Below, in pieces: positions 11,219-22,249 of a stretch of 64,000 nucleotides of DNA; position 1 is the first letter of the stretch; the number at the start of each line of letters is the position of its first letter. This stretch comes from Membranipora membranacea (lineage: Eukaryota; Bryozoa; Gymnolaemata; Cheilostomatida; Membraniporidae), in the NCBI GenBank assembly GCA_914767715.1, contig OU612073.1, forward strand, positions 22,320,001-22,384,000. The letters are read 5' to 3'. Made by a program: the position numbers and the translations under genes. The notes under the pieces are model-generated. The model was not told the origin of the DNA and made no database searches. It worked only from the letters and a program-made list of their open reading frames with translations.

Positions 11219-11538
11219 GCTGGCATAACTAGTTTAATCGCCAGGTGAGAGTTGATAAGCCCCCAACATTTATGTTGATTGAAGAGTTACGGAAGGAGTC
11301 ATCTTCCGTAGAACTGGAGCTGAAAGAGATTTCAGCAGGCTTTAGCAGTCTAAATAAAAAATTAAAATGTGAAAGACTCAACAGGTTTTGGGTAAAAGCC
11401 TGGGATCGACTCGATGAAGACAATATTTATTACAGGCAAATAATTAATATGGCATACCATATGCTGCCTGCCGTTGAGGACGACCCCTGCTCCGAAGATG
11501 TGAATGAACAATTCACAGCTTCTGAGCAGGAGCTGTAG

Positions 11539-12353
11539 ACCAACCTACAATTATATCATATGCATGCATTGTAAATACTTCATGGCATCATCATTATAAA
11601 TTCTCAGATTTCATCTCATTCCTTATCCCAGAAATTTGTATTTATATCATATTTTTTTTCATCATTTTACATGGTGGTACCTATGTATTAATTATCTCTT
11701 AGGATACTGTGAAACTAAGTTTTGTAAATAGCTAACAATCTAACTGCCCATACTGTTTCATTTATATTTTTCCAACAACCATTGTAAATTGTCGTATTGT
11801 TACCTCATTTCTAATCTCAGAAGAAATTTTATTTTGTCTCTCAATAGTTTTCATCTTAGTACATGGTAGTACCGAAGTATTATCACTTGAAAGCCAAATT
11901 TTTGTGTTGCATAAAACTCAAAGAACTAATGGTTTTAGCTCAGGTTTAGATATTACATGAATACTCTAGCTGCTTACTCTATTTTATATTTAGCATCAAA
12001 CCTTATAAACATCTCATTTTTAATCACACATTCAATCTCAAAAAAATTCATTATGTCTCTATAATGGAAACAATGTTTAATTTTGCAAGAACGGATTATC
12101 ATTTTTGCCTGCATACAGTGGCTTTTGTGTTCTTCTGTAGTTTTATATTCAATAATAAGGTAACTATTACTACACATGCATAATTCTCTTTCGTTTTTTT
12201 AAATCGATGCTTCTGATAATTAATTGTATTAAATAAAAGTTTATTGTAGCTACACACACGTTTATTTCATAATATAACGCATGACAAAAATAATAGCATA
12301 TGTCTTAACGACCAGATAAGGTAATTGACTTTGGTATTTTACTAATTTTACTA
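11539..12353. promoter_or_regulatory. 3' flank of the MULE pseudogene with AATAAA
   Basis: AT-rich sequence after the stop at 11538. An AATAAA at 12232-12237 is followed by T-rich sequence and could be the ancestral polyadenylation signal. No coding potential seen. Confidence 0.35.
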
Positions 12354-12950
12354 TGTGGGGCCAAGTTTTGTATTTGGGGCCAAGTCTTACTGATTGGGGT
12401 AAGGTTTCATGAGATTGGGCCAATTTTCAGTACTGGGGCCAAGTTTTATATTTTGGGCCAAGTTTCATTGCATTGGGCCAAGTTTCATATTTGGGGCAAA
12501 TTTTTACGAATTGGGGCCAAGTTTTACTAATTGGAGACAAGTTTCATTATATGCAGCCTAGTTTTATATAGGGGCCAAGTTATAGTAATTGGGGCCAAGT
12601 TTCATTACATAGGACCAGGTTTCAGTACATGGGGCCAAGTTTCATTACATGGGGCCAAGTTTCAGTACATGGGGCCAAGTTTTATATTTTGGGCCAAGTT
12701 TCATTGCATTGGGCCAACTTTCATATTGGGGGCCAACTTTTACTTATTGGGGCCGAGTTTTACTAATTGGGACCAAGTTTTAGTAATTGGGGCAAAGTTT
12801 CATTGCATGGGGCTAAGTTTTCTATTCGGGCTAAGTCTTAGTTATTGGGGCCAAGTTTCATAACATGGGGCCAAGTTTTATATTTGGGGCCAAGTTTTAC
12901 TAATTGGGGCCAAGTTTCAGTACATGGGGCCAAGTTTTATGTTTGGGGCC
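12353..12950 (-). repeat. Third array of GGGGCCAAGTTT units
   Basis: About 30 units of 18-21 bp in the same orientation as the 5505-5885 array, using the same words (TACTAATT, TTATATTT, CATTGCAT, CAGTACAT). It lacks the outer 16-bp CGAG units, so it is either a truncated arm or an independent patch. It begins about 115 bp after the AATAAA of the MULE pseudogene. Confidence 0.9.
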
Positions 12951-12955
12951 AATTG

Positions 12956-13719
12956 GGTTGGTGAGAACTGATAATATAAAACTCTTTGATAACATGCAGG
13001 ATTAAGGTTTTGTACTCTGATACTGAAAGGTTCTGATGATAAACATTCTCTGGCTTGCTTTTGTTACAACTTGTTAACATGATATTCAAAATATTATTTG
13101 TATCATAGAGAACTCCTAAATATTTAACATTATTGATGTAACTGAAAACGGTCTATTTGGTTGCTGGTATAGTTACATGTTTGAGTCTGTGTCCTGTGTT
13201 TATGCCGTGTGAATTGTTCAAGTGTTGGGTCTCCACTCCATAATGAGTTATATTGGGAGAATTCTTATGAGTTGGATAGTATGAGATGTTAATAAGAAAA
13301 AGAGTGAGCTGATAGAATTACTGCCCCCCCCCCCCCCTATTTATAGTATAGATTATAGATGACCATTTCTTAGCTTATAGGCTTGTAGGCTTATAGATAG
13401 ATGCAAGTAAAGATATAGATTTATAGATTTCTTAGTATCTCTAAAGTGCTGTCAGTGCTGTGTGTCTCCTGTGCTCTCTTTGTGTGTGTATGGTCATTGT
13501 GTAGCAAAGCAAACATTCTAATGGGTTTTCCCCAGGTTTTTGGAATTTCCCAACTGTCAGTCTATTGATGAAACGAGTGGGCCAATGAGAGTGTGTATGA
13601 AGAGAAATCAGCCAATAGCTGGAATGATATACTTTGAGAATGAAAACAGCAAATCAGCAAAGGTTTTACAGATTGACAGTGCATGATGGGATATATTCAG
13701 CAGTCTCACATGTTGCAGG
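12956..13719. other. Upstream flank of the propeller gene
   Basis: Low-complexity sequence with a 14-base C run (13324-13337) and TAGATTTATAG-type repeats near 13350-13430. An upstream exon or promoter of the next gene may lie here; I cannot support one. Confidence 0.35.
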
Positions 13720-13901
13720 ATGGAGGTGATTCTAAAAATATATTCCTCCCAAAAACATCTTATTTTCACCAAACTCAGCCTCATAGATGAATGCTTGCCC
13801 ACCACCTTGTCTTGTTTGAATGAAACTCTAGAAGCAAAAGGAAACAGCCTCACTGGAAGCCTCAGTCTAAGCAAACTAAAGTCTGTGATAACTATTAGGG
13901 A

Positions 13902-14316
13902 CAGTGGCGTATATTAGCAATCACGGACCACAGATATCCGTAAATCAAAATCCTTGATTATGTCATGCAATCCAGGCTGATTAGCTCAGTGTGTGGAGCG
14001 TCTGCCTGGTGATCACTGTTTATTTAGAATGTTGTGGGTTCGAATCCCAACAATGTCAGAATTTTTTTCAAATGGGTGCTTTATAACTGGAGCATTTTTA
14101 CTTTTCCCAAGGGGGGATGTCTTATAAGTGAGGAATTACGGTACATACAGAGTTTGACTTTTGACCTTGAGCTGGACAAGCCAATCAAAAGCCCGGTGTA
14201 TTGACACACCCACACCCTCCCCGCAACGCCTACGGCGTTTGGATCGGGCTGCGCCCGATCATTATGCTTATCTCTAAAAAGTCAGTGAGTGAATTTTTTT
14301 AGAATATACGCCCCTG
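13902..14316 (+). mobile_element. hAT MITE carrying a tRNA-like module (copy 2), inside a coding exon
   Basis: 415 bp from CAGTGGCGTATATTAGC to the complement of CAGGGGCGTATATTCT, with a perfect 8-bp duplication ATTAGGGA (13894-13901 and 14317-14324). The tRNA-like part (about 13975-14055) has TAGCTCAGTGTGTGG and GGGTTCGAATCCC, but the acceptor stem does not pair, so it is not a functional tRNA. Removing the element with one duplication joins ITIR to EVKARKPYT in one frame. Confidence 0.92.
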
Positions 14317-16101
14317 ATTAGGGAGGTTAAAGCCAGGAAACCCTACACAATATGTGATGAGGAATCATATGAGATAATGAGAGCTAAGGCTCTCACTGCC
14401 ACAGAAGGCGACTATGATATATGCTGTAAGTTGACCTAGGCAATGCGGATACGTCTTTGATGAAAGTTTGTGTTGTGAATCACAACAATAAAGCAAGGGA
14501 ATTAAGATTCTCAGTGACTTGCTAAGATAAGAAGCCTTCAATTTGACAAACAAAGACTAAAATAGTGAATCCTCTGGTCTTTCTTTAATTCATACTATAC
14601 CACCTTTCACCAAAATCATGAAACATTATTGATGTGTGTACGTTTATTGCAGATGAAGGACATGAGATAGCTTATGTGGCACCTCCGACAAAGATTCTCA
14701 AAAGACATAAAGCATCGCAAGATGCCACAGAAGACTCAGATCTGAGAAGATGGATTAGCAGTGGCAAGAGCAGTGATCAGATAGAGCTTTTGAGATCGGA
14801 AAGACAGAAACAGCTATTTAAAGACATGAAAAGTTGTAAGTTTATATTGATATCATTCTCAGCACTGTGAGTAGCCCATGTTACTCATGGTTCAGGTTGT
14901 GTTATAAGTCTTAAAACATACTCGGGCTACACTCAATGCTGAAAGCGCTTTGATGATACCGCCGCCCATTGCTTAATGGATAGGTAATTTATGGACCAGA
15001 ACCAGCTTGTATAAGTTGCGATATTGATGTCATTATCAGCCTACTAGCCAACCCCAAGTTTAGTCTACCTAAATAAACCATTCATGATTTCTTTGCTGTT
15101 TACAGTTGTGTCCAGAATGTACGGTGCTTCTGAGGCAATAAACGAACTAAATATACGATGTGGCCGTTTTGGCACTATTATTAAGCTAACCGCTCTAAGA
15201 TATCACAAATCTTTCGGAAGCATAGGTAAGGTGTCACAACTTGTAACCATATAATAATCGTCTATCACGAAGCGGACATGAAACATGAGCTCATCATCAC
15301 CTACTTGTGTTTCTGGTAATTGATCGTTCTGAAGCTCATACACAGAAATTGTGAAATTAGAAGAATCTCTCTAGCCTCATCACAACTGAAAAGCACTGGA
15401 AGAAGAAAGCTTCTGATTTTGTTGCGCATTGCTATTAATCAAATTGAATTACCATATATTTTTTTAGGAAAACCCCACTATCCCTCTTGTGGATCATTGA
15501 GAGAAAAACAAAGCCAACAGAAAAGTCAGCAGATGAATCTGGTTGAGATGTTCCAGAATCAGCGTTGTTCTGCCGCTACTACTAGTCACGACACAGAGTG
15601 TGTAACATTGGACTGACATTAATCTGACAGATAACTGTCTGTAATATCTATGTTTGAGAGCTTGGAGTTTTTATTTAAATACATCGACCTTTGGAGAGCT
15701 TTCAATCAATATAAATCAAGATAGTAACTTCGTTCAGCATGCAACAATGTATTGCTTTTGAGATGTTAATCGATGAGAAAGAATGCCGATGATTGCGGCA
15801 TACTGTACTTACTATAGTCACACAAGGTTTCATTCAGATTGTAATTTCTTCACAGTGAAACCGGTTGGGGCATTGAGGATCAGTTAGACTGGGTCATCTT
15901 GGGACTCTTTCGATAGACCAGACCAAAATCCTATGGCACTATACCTGACAAAGTGACTATGGATGACTCTATGTTTGATGACACCTATGAGGACGATCTG
16001 ACTGATATGTGGCCTTTTGAAAGGTACTAGCCCAATTCCTGATTTTCAGAGGAAGCTAAGTTATATAATATATAACTACCATGCATATATAATATATAAC
16101 T

Positions 16102-16162
16102 GTCATGCCAATGCACAATCACAGAAATATACTATATTTCTGTGATTGTGCATTGGCATGAC
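16102..16162. repeat. Perfect 61-nt palindrome (30-bp stem, 1-nt loop)
   Basis: The arm 16102-16131 (GTCATGCCAATGCACAATCA...) is exactly reverse-complemented at 16133-16162, with a single C between. It lies in the intron 16024-16388. Two copies of ATATAATATATAACT precede it. Confidence 0.95.
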
Positions 16163-17935
16163 TTGAGTTGGATGGCATTTGGGGTGCAAATACATGTGCG
16201 AGTATGGAATAGTTTTGCGTCAGCGAATCGTTTGTATTCTTGATGTGGCAAGGGAGAAGGACATTACTGTGGACATATATGTTACACCATATTTATTCTT
16301 GCTTGAGCTCGGCTTGTTCTGCCTCAAAACTCTCAAACTAATTCAGGACTTAAGGCTACTCCCTTTACTCTAGGCCACTCTATTTTAGATTACTGTATGT
16401 ATCTGAGTTACACCCGCTTACGATAGCAATTCAGGAAAAATTAGATCTCAATAATGGATTCAACAAAGATCATATATTCTATAAGTTAATAATGGCTGGC
16501 TTCGACTGTGCTCGTAGGACACCTGGGTCCTTTTCCTGGCCCAAGTGCATTGTTGACTTTGCAAATACCATAGAATCGGTTGGTGGAGAGTCAACATGCA
16601 AGATGTTGAGAGGGCCTGGTAACTTGAACTCAGAGAATGAGGACTATTGGAGTCAGATAAACATTCCATTTCCAGAGAAAAACACTAGACAGCGATCAAA
16701 GCCTCCTTTTATCGTAGAAAACGGTGTACTGACACATAGTCTCAAATCATTCACAACACTCGCCAGCACAACTACTCCTCTGATCTCTAATGACAGCCTT
16801 GCAATTTTCCCTGTCTGTCTCTCACGTGATGCCATGGCCATAAAGCCATCAGGTGATCTCAATCTTGCCACACAAAAAATTGTCGGATTGAAAACACCTA
16901 TAGACCTGGAGTATGTCAAAGCAAATCCACTACCAGACCCATTGGCTCTCCAGGATAACATGTACACTGAAGCGGGGGCTATTATTACAACCACCCTGGA
17001 TGGTAAGTGTAGCTTGTTGGTTGCCAATGACTTTCTTACCAAAAAGACCACTGGGGATGAAGTTTTTAGCACTCTCTCTTCAACCATACAGATAACACAG
17101 ACTTGTGTTAACTGTCTAAACCAGATCAAAGCTCCTACAGTGACAAAGGGAGATGTGCTATGTGACAGTATATGTAAGGACTGTATTGAACAGAAAACTC
17201 TGTGTGATTTATGTTCAGCCACGAACAACTCTATCTACCCTCAGCTAAGAGCGTGTAAGTGTTGTATCCGTTCAGGGCTGAAATGTACTAGGACTGCTGT
17301 CATAGCCGTCTCAATGGACTGTGAATCTAACAACGCTAAAGATATGGATAAACTCGGAAAAGACAGATCTGAGTTACCTCCTCATTTATTGTTGACATAG
17401 GCAGTACCCGGTGCTGTTCATGCAGGGAAAAGGGTTTTCCGGGCGTCTGCTAACTGGTGGCTTTGGTTGAATGGTAACAGGATAAACAACCTGATGATTC
17501 GTTCACTGAGACAATTCGATGAGTCACTTTCTCCGAAGTTGAAACCCATACTCTCAGATGCAATGCTCCGCAACCGAGATAGGATGGACTACGGCACAAT
17601 ACTGAAATGTGTGGATACCAAGGTTCACACTGTTATCAAGGATCAATGTATGGTATCTTCATCTCTGATGACTACGACGTTACATCCCAATCCATTCTGG
17701 AAGTTACAAAAGTCACAGGAACTCGTCAAATCTGTAGCTGATATGTGTGCAGGTATGTAACTATTGTGTGATTTTCAGAAATGAAGGTTATGGATGGATG
17801 GATGGATGGATTTTATTACTATCACTGACAGCATTATTAAAAGAAAAAATGAGTCGCGAAATACAGTGTAATTGCTGGCACTTTGAATAAGCAAGAAAAA
17901 GCGAAGACACTTGGAATAAAAAATCAAATCTCTGT

Positions 17936-18202
17936 CTAAAAAAGTATTTCGTTTAAAATAAGAGTGATATGACGCAGAAAACAGTCTCTCCCCAGTGAGC
18001 TTCTATGTTTTACTGTACAGTATCTGCCAGATGGACATTTACTCAACAAATCATTGATGAAATGATCCTCATCATGAATATAGCGTAAGGCCAGTGTTCG
18101 TGTCTGATTGTCCATCATGGTATAAATATCGGGATGTTCAATGCCTAACTTAATAGCGTCCTTGAAAATTTTACACAGGCGTTGCTTGTCAGCAGCATAC
18201 AA
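17936..18202 (-). other. Intronic minus-strand open frame, unrecognised
   Basis: An 88-codon frame inside intron 17753-18572 (LRYIHDEDHFINDLLSKCP near its middle). Composition looks protein-like, but there is no family match I know, no promoter, and it starts and ends without splice signals. It may be a fragment of an inserted element or chance. The intron also begins with a TGGA microsatellite (17792-17811). Confidence 0.2.
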
Positions 18203-18868
18203 GCTATGGGGTATGCAATTTTGGTTTGTCGAAATGGTAATTTTCCAATGGGTCTAAAAAATTTTATACAGGTTATCGCACACATCATATCATCTTTAAC
18301 CCAGCCTACTACTGTTACTATAATTTAAAATCTCTCTTTGACTCGGTAGTATGTGGTGGAAAACAAAATGGCATTGGAAAATTAGAAATGTATTGATGTC
18401 GGTGTTTTGCCATTCCTAACCTTGCTCTGTACATGTAGCCAAGACATGTTGAACGCTTTCCACCATTCGAGCATGATTATTAAGGTAATTACCATTACCA
18501 TTATCTAGTTGTGTGCATTTTAGGCCTACTATTTATAATTTGTGTCAAATAAAAAATAAAATCTACTTATAGCACCTGACGGCACAATAATATTTCTGTT
18601 GGACGATGCAGTTGGAAAACTCATAAAGCTTAAGCTTCATCACCCTCTTGAAGTGATCTATGAGGCAACTATACAAGACGGAACATGTTTGACTCATGAT
18701 GGAGAGCAGCTGATTATTGGAACGAAGTCTGGATTACTGTAAGTATTAAAAAGTTTGAGTCAACAGAAAGCTTATTGTCACTTTATTAACCAATGCCATG
18801 AGTTAATGGCATTGACATTGAACTTTTCTGTATTTTATTTGCTGTTTTTACCTTTATTATGTATGCCA

Positions 18869-18958
18869 AAATTTTGAGTTGTGTTTTGTTAGTTGTGGCC
18901 GCTATGTGGTTGTTCGATAGCGTGTGTACGCCGCTAACAAAACATAACTCCAAAGTTT
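18869..18958. repeat. Intronic inverted repeat, 24-25 bp arms
   Basis: AAATTTTGAGTTGTGTTTTG... (18869-18892) pairs with 18934-18958 with three differences, around a 41-nt loop, in the intron before exon 18991. It resembles a small foldback MITE, but no flanking duplication is clear. Confidence 0.7.
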
Positions 18959-20628
18959 TAGTCCTAAACCTAGCTTATGATTTTTTTCAGGAGGTATCAA
19001 CCTTCGAGTAGTAGGCGAAGCTCAGCCAAGAACACTGAACCTGCAAAAGTAAATATCCAAAACGCCAGACTTACACCTCAAGCCATATGTGCTTTAGAAC
19101 CGATGTCAGTAGTAATATTTGACGGCGCTACACATGGAATCTGGAAGATAAACATGAAGCTTACGAAAAACAACAATATAACTGGCAGGCCAGCACTTCT
19201 ATTAAACCTACCATCGATCGACTTCTGCTCCAGCATGACATGTGAGACAATTACTGACGAAGAGCGGGTTATATATGTGGCCAGTCCGCAGCCTGTTGCA
19301 GGTGGGTTGTTCAAGTGCAGTCTTCCACAACTTGCTTCACCTGATTAACAAGCTCTAGTAGAAACCCTGGTACAAAACAGTGATGACATGAGCGTGCATG
19401 GTGTCTGTGTGGACATGGATCATCAGGTGGTGTTCACAGATAAGAGTAATAACATTATACATGACATAAAGGATGGCACCAAATCAATACTCTCAGGCAA
19501 GAAACAACAAATCACTGAACCACTGAGATCAATTGATGGGCTTGCCAGTAACTGCCTGTTCGCCCAATGCTCATCAGTCATATGTCAATCACGCACACTG
19601 TTTGTGTACGACAAAGCATCCAACCAAATACGCCTTATATCTGACATAAGTGCCCTGCTTGAGTACCACCACACGATCAATCTACTCTATGAAGCTTTTC
19701 AGGTACACCAGAAGAAAACTGGCTTTGTTTATCCATGCCTGCAGCCGGATGTGATAGACAATCTTAACAGCGTCGTTAAGTGCTATTCTACAATGCTATC
19801 TGCTATACAAGAAAATGCCGGAAACCCGGCGCTGAAGCCAAATGGCCCAGAGGGTTCATTACCGTACATCACCATAGACATGTTCACAAAACTAAGCGAA
19901 AACACAAAGATTATATTCGATTTGATTCATTCGCTTAATCCGGGCTACCAGATTGTAAATTCCTCCCTCCTGAGTGTACCCTGTGAGCACCATTTCAGTG
20001 TGATGCGGCAGAGATTCCCAATGCCCACAATGCTCCAATATTGTGAGCACCTAGGAGTGGTTGTAGCAGAAACTCTCAAGAAACTAAATCTCAAGTCCTA
20101 TCACTACTACACGCACAAGGACTCTTTCTACCCAACTCCAACTTTCCAGGATGTTTCACTACCTATCAATGAGCGATCGAATCAGGCTATGAAGATGATG
20201 GCAGACAAAGATAGAGCACTGATGCTCCACTGGAGACAAGACTTTTGCGCTGGTAAGTAAAATACATGTTGTCAATTGCTATTGAAGTTGTCATCTCATC
20301 ATTATTAAGAAGACAACTCCAAAATAACTCTTTCAATGAAAGGAATGCATCTATCCTGCCTGATGTCACCTGTCTTCGAGCTTTACGAGTTTTAAAACTT
20401 ACAATACCTACAATGTATTACTTTCTTATTTTATAAGTAGCAGTAGCTTATATCAGAACATGGAAGATATAGCCTACTTATGTCAATATGCTATTATAAA
20501 TAGGAGTCAGACAGAGAACGGTAAGACAGGAATCCACTATTGAGAGAGAATACATTATATATCAGGAATATCCTGCAGAGTTCATATTCATTTTGACAAC
20601 CTTGAATTTAATTGTCTCTCAATTATGA

Positions 20629-22249
20629 TGTGTGCACAAATATTATACTTCTAATGATAATATATCTAATATCGTATCTAAATTCTCATTATTTATCTTG
20701 CGTTTATTATCAAGCAATTATGGGTCAGAATGGTTGGCTATGATCAATAATTATTACGAGTTTTAATGTTTCTTAACTCTTAACTAGAGGTAGAACTTAT
20801 ATTGTATAATGGGGCAGGATGTAGGTGATTTTAGACATTCTTGATTATATTGCACAGGAATGCAGTGATGAAGCCATTGATTAATACGATTCATGTCATT
20901 GTCGTTGATTGTTCATCATGTATGATAAATTTTGTTATTGTTTCACAGAAACTGCATAGAAAAAAACCAGTAGAGGAACCTGTATTCAAGTCCTTTCTGT
21001 TAATATGAAGATTATCAGATCGTTCAGTGTAATAAGTGTCTATGCATGCCTCGCTTTGCTCTGCAGGTCCGTTGTGGCGATAAGCAATAAAGCTCAAACT
21101 AATAGTGAGTATTTCCAGTTGCTCTCCCATGGTGTCGATGGTTTTATAGTGATTTCCTTGTAAAAAATAAAAAGTTGAGGAAAACTTTGTAAATTAATTG
21201 TCATAAACAGATTGCTGTGAGATATATTCACTGCTAGTAACCCTTCGTGTGGTCAGAGTTATCCCCTAAGTGGATTCAGAGTTATACCCCTAGTGTATTC
21301 AGAGTTATACCCCTAGTGTATTCAGAGTTATCCAAGAATCTAAAGATGAAGTAGGGTCTTTATCCAGACAGAGGGACAATCCTCTCCGTCCCTCCGATTT
21401 GTTGACCAATTGGAAAATTAAACTTACTAAGCAATCCTACTGTGCGCTACGCTGCCATGATAGATATGCATGCTGAAAATTGGAGATGGACGATGTACCA
21501 ATGCAAAGTTTTGACACTTTCTTTGTCTCTGTACCTGATTATGTACTTATTATAAAGTGGTTTATTTGAATCCTTTCCTTCGATCTTACCCTTTCCATTT
21601 CTATTTCATTCAGAATATCTGAAGACCCAGTTTTTGAAAGCAATTCTCAATCTCTATGGATGGATGAATTGCAATAATTGAAATACATTCCATGTTATCC
21701 CCTAGCCTGCTGACAACTTTTATAATAATATAATAAATTTAATAACTTCTTTGCTTTCCATAAAACTACATAAAGAAGTGATTATTGACCGTTCAAACCT
21801 TGATTTACTAGACACAAGGAGTTAAAGACTCCTTGTTTGACATAAATGGAGTATTGCTGGAGGAGAAAATAAATATCCTTGTGCCAATACTTCATCAGAG
21901 GATTCTGTGTCTCATAACGAAAATTTTTACTGTGCTATCAGACTAGCAGCACAAATATAGCAGTTGTGCTGGTGATTTATTAGTAGCACCCGAACTGTGA
22001 CACGTTTCCAAACTGTGAAGACGGAACAACTTATTGCACTTTATGAGTAATAGTACATCTGTTTATACCTAACACAAATCTTCACTTTGATCTTATCCTT
22101 GATGTCTTTGAATAAGTTGGGAACTAAAGATGAATAATTAGGCTTTGGAGGTTACTGCTATGTTCCTTCATGCTTATCATCTTGCTTGATAATTGCTGAG
22201 AATCACTATTCATACTGAATATTAGATCGATAAGGCACATATGTAGGAA
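20629..22249. other. Intergenic; short 23-bp tandem repeat
   Basis: Between two genes lying tail to tail. At 21251-21332 ATTCAGAGTTATACCCCTAG units repeat about 3.5 times with a 23-bp period. A TTTATT at 21976-21981 (AATAAA on minus) may serve the three-finger gene. No coding region supported. Confidence 0.6.

Larger units (their letters stand above)
41..11538 (+). pseudogene. FLYWCH/MULE transposase-like gene, decayed and interrupted
   Basis: Six exon-like blocks follow the order of FLYWCH-MULE proteins. 41-197 encodes a FLYWCH zinc finger (WRCARYGKPTKCKA, then GDHNHP supplying the His pair). 344-529 is a basic linker (RRNLRRLIQRRRANR). 866-978 encodes the GRALIFATKRQLRLL block that precedes the catalytic core. 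9110 to about 9172 encodes NVQTIIIDFE, matching the second catalytic Asp region of MULE transposases. About 9926-10172 encodes LSYLPVHFIQEAY and the FWSVYRQAIRTNNGLEG block. 11219-11538 encodes the C-terminal part (PPTFMLIEELRKE). I could not find the first catalytic Asp (DGTF) exon. The 9110 block has no GT donor and runs into TAA at 9176, and the last exon has an in-frame TAG at 11230-11232 after EGWHN. Several transposons lie in its introns. Splice sites are otherwise good. Family assignment is firm; whether it was a mobile element or a domesticated gene before decay is open. Confidence 0.82.
13720..20628 (+). pseudogene. Large Cys-rich/propeller-like gene, hAT-interrupted, two in-frame stops
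   Basis: Nine exons join with consistent phase: 13720-13901 plus 14325-14425 (one exon split by a hAT insertion), 14653-14835, 15106-15225, 15468-15601, 15917-16023, 16389-17752, 18573-18738, 18991-20252, 20504-20628; about 1247 codons. In-frame stops are TAG 17398-17400 and TAA 19346-19348, with clear coding sequence on both sides. Exon six has a Cys cluster (17104-17288: CVNC, CKDC, CDLC, RACKCCIRSGLKC) and an AVHAGKRVFRASANWW block. Exons seven and eight hold short beta-like repeats (DGTIIFLLDDAVGKL, GVCVDMDHQVVFTDK) resembling NHL-type propeller blades. Near the end is EHHFSVMRQRFPMPT, then VRQRTVRQES. From memory this matches large uncharacterised families in cnidarians and sponges; I cannot confirm that here. 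The start (13720) could be an internal acceptor instead. Role unknown; multiplicity of relatives would suggest transposon ancestry. Confidence 0.72.

Noticed and set aside
13975-14055. Functional tRNA gene
   Set aside because: A and B boxes are present, but the acceptor stem does not pair and it lies inside a hAT element.
15320-15616. A 98-codon stand-alone gene
   Set aside because: Only its second part (from 15468, after a TTTTTAG acceptor) fits the propeller-gene frame; the first part is intron.
16653-17228. 191-codon minus-strand frame
   Set aside because: Antisense of the longest exon of the propeller gene, whose plus-strand reading keeps phase with its neighbours.
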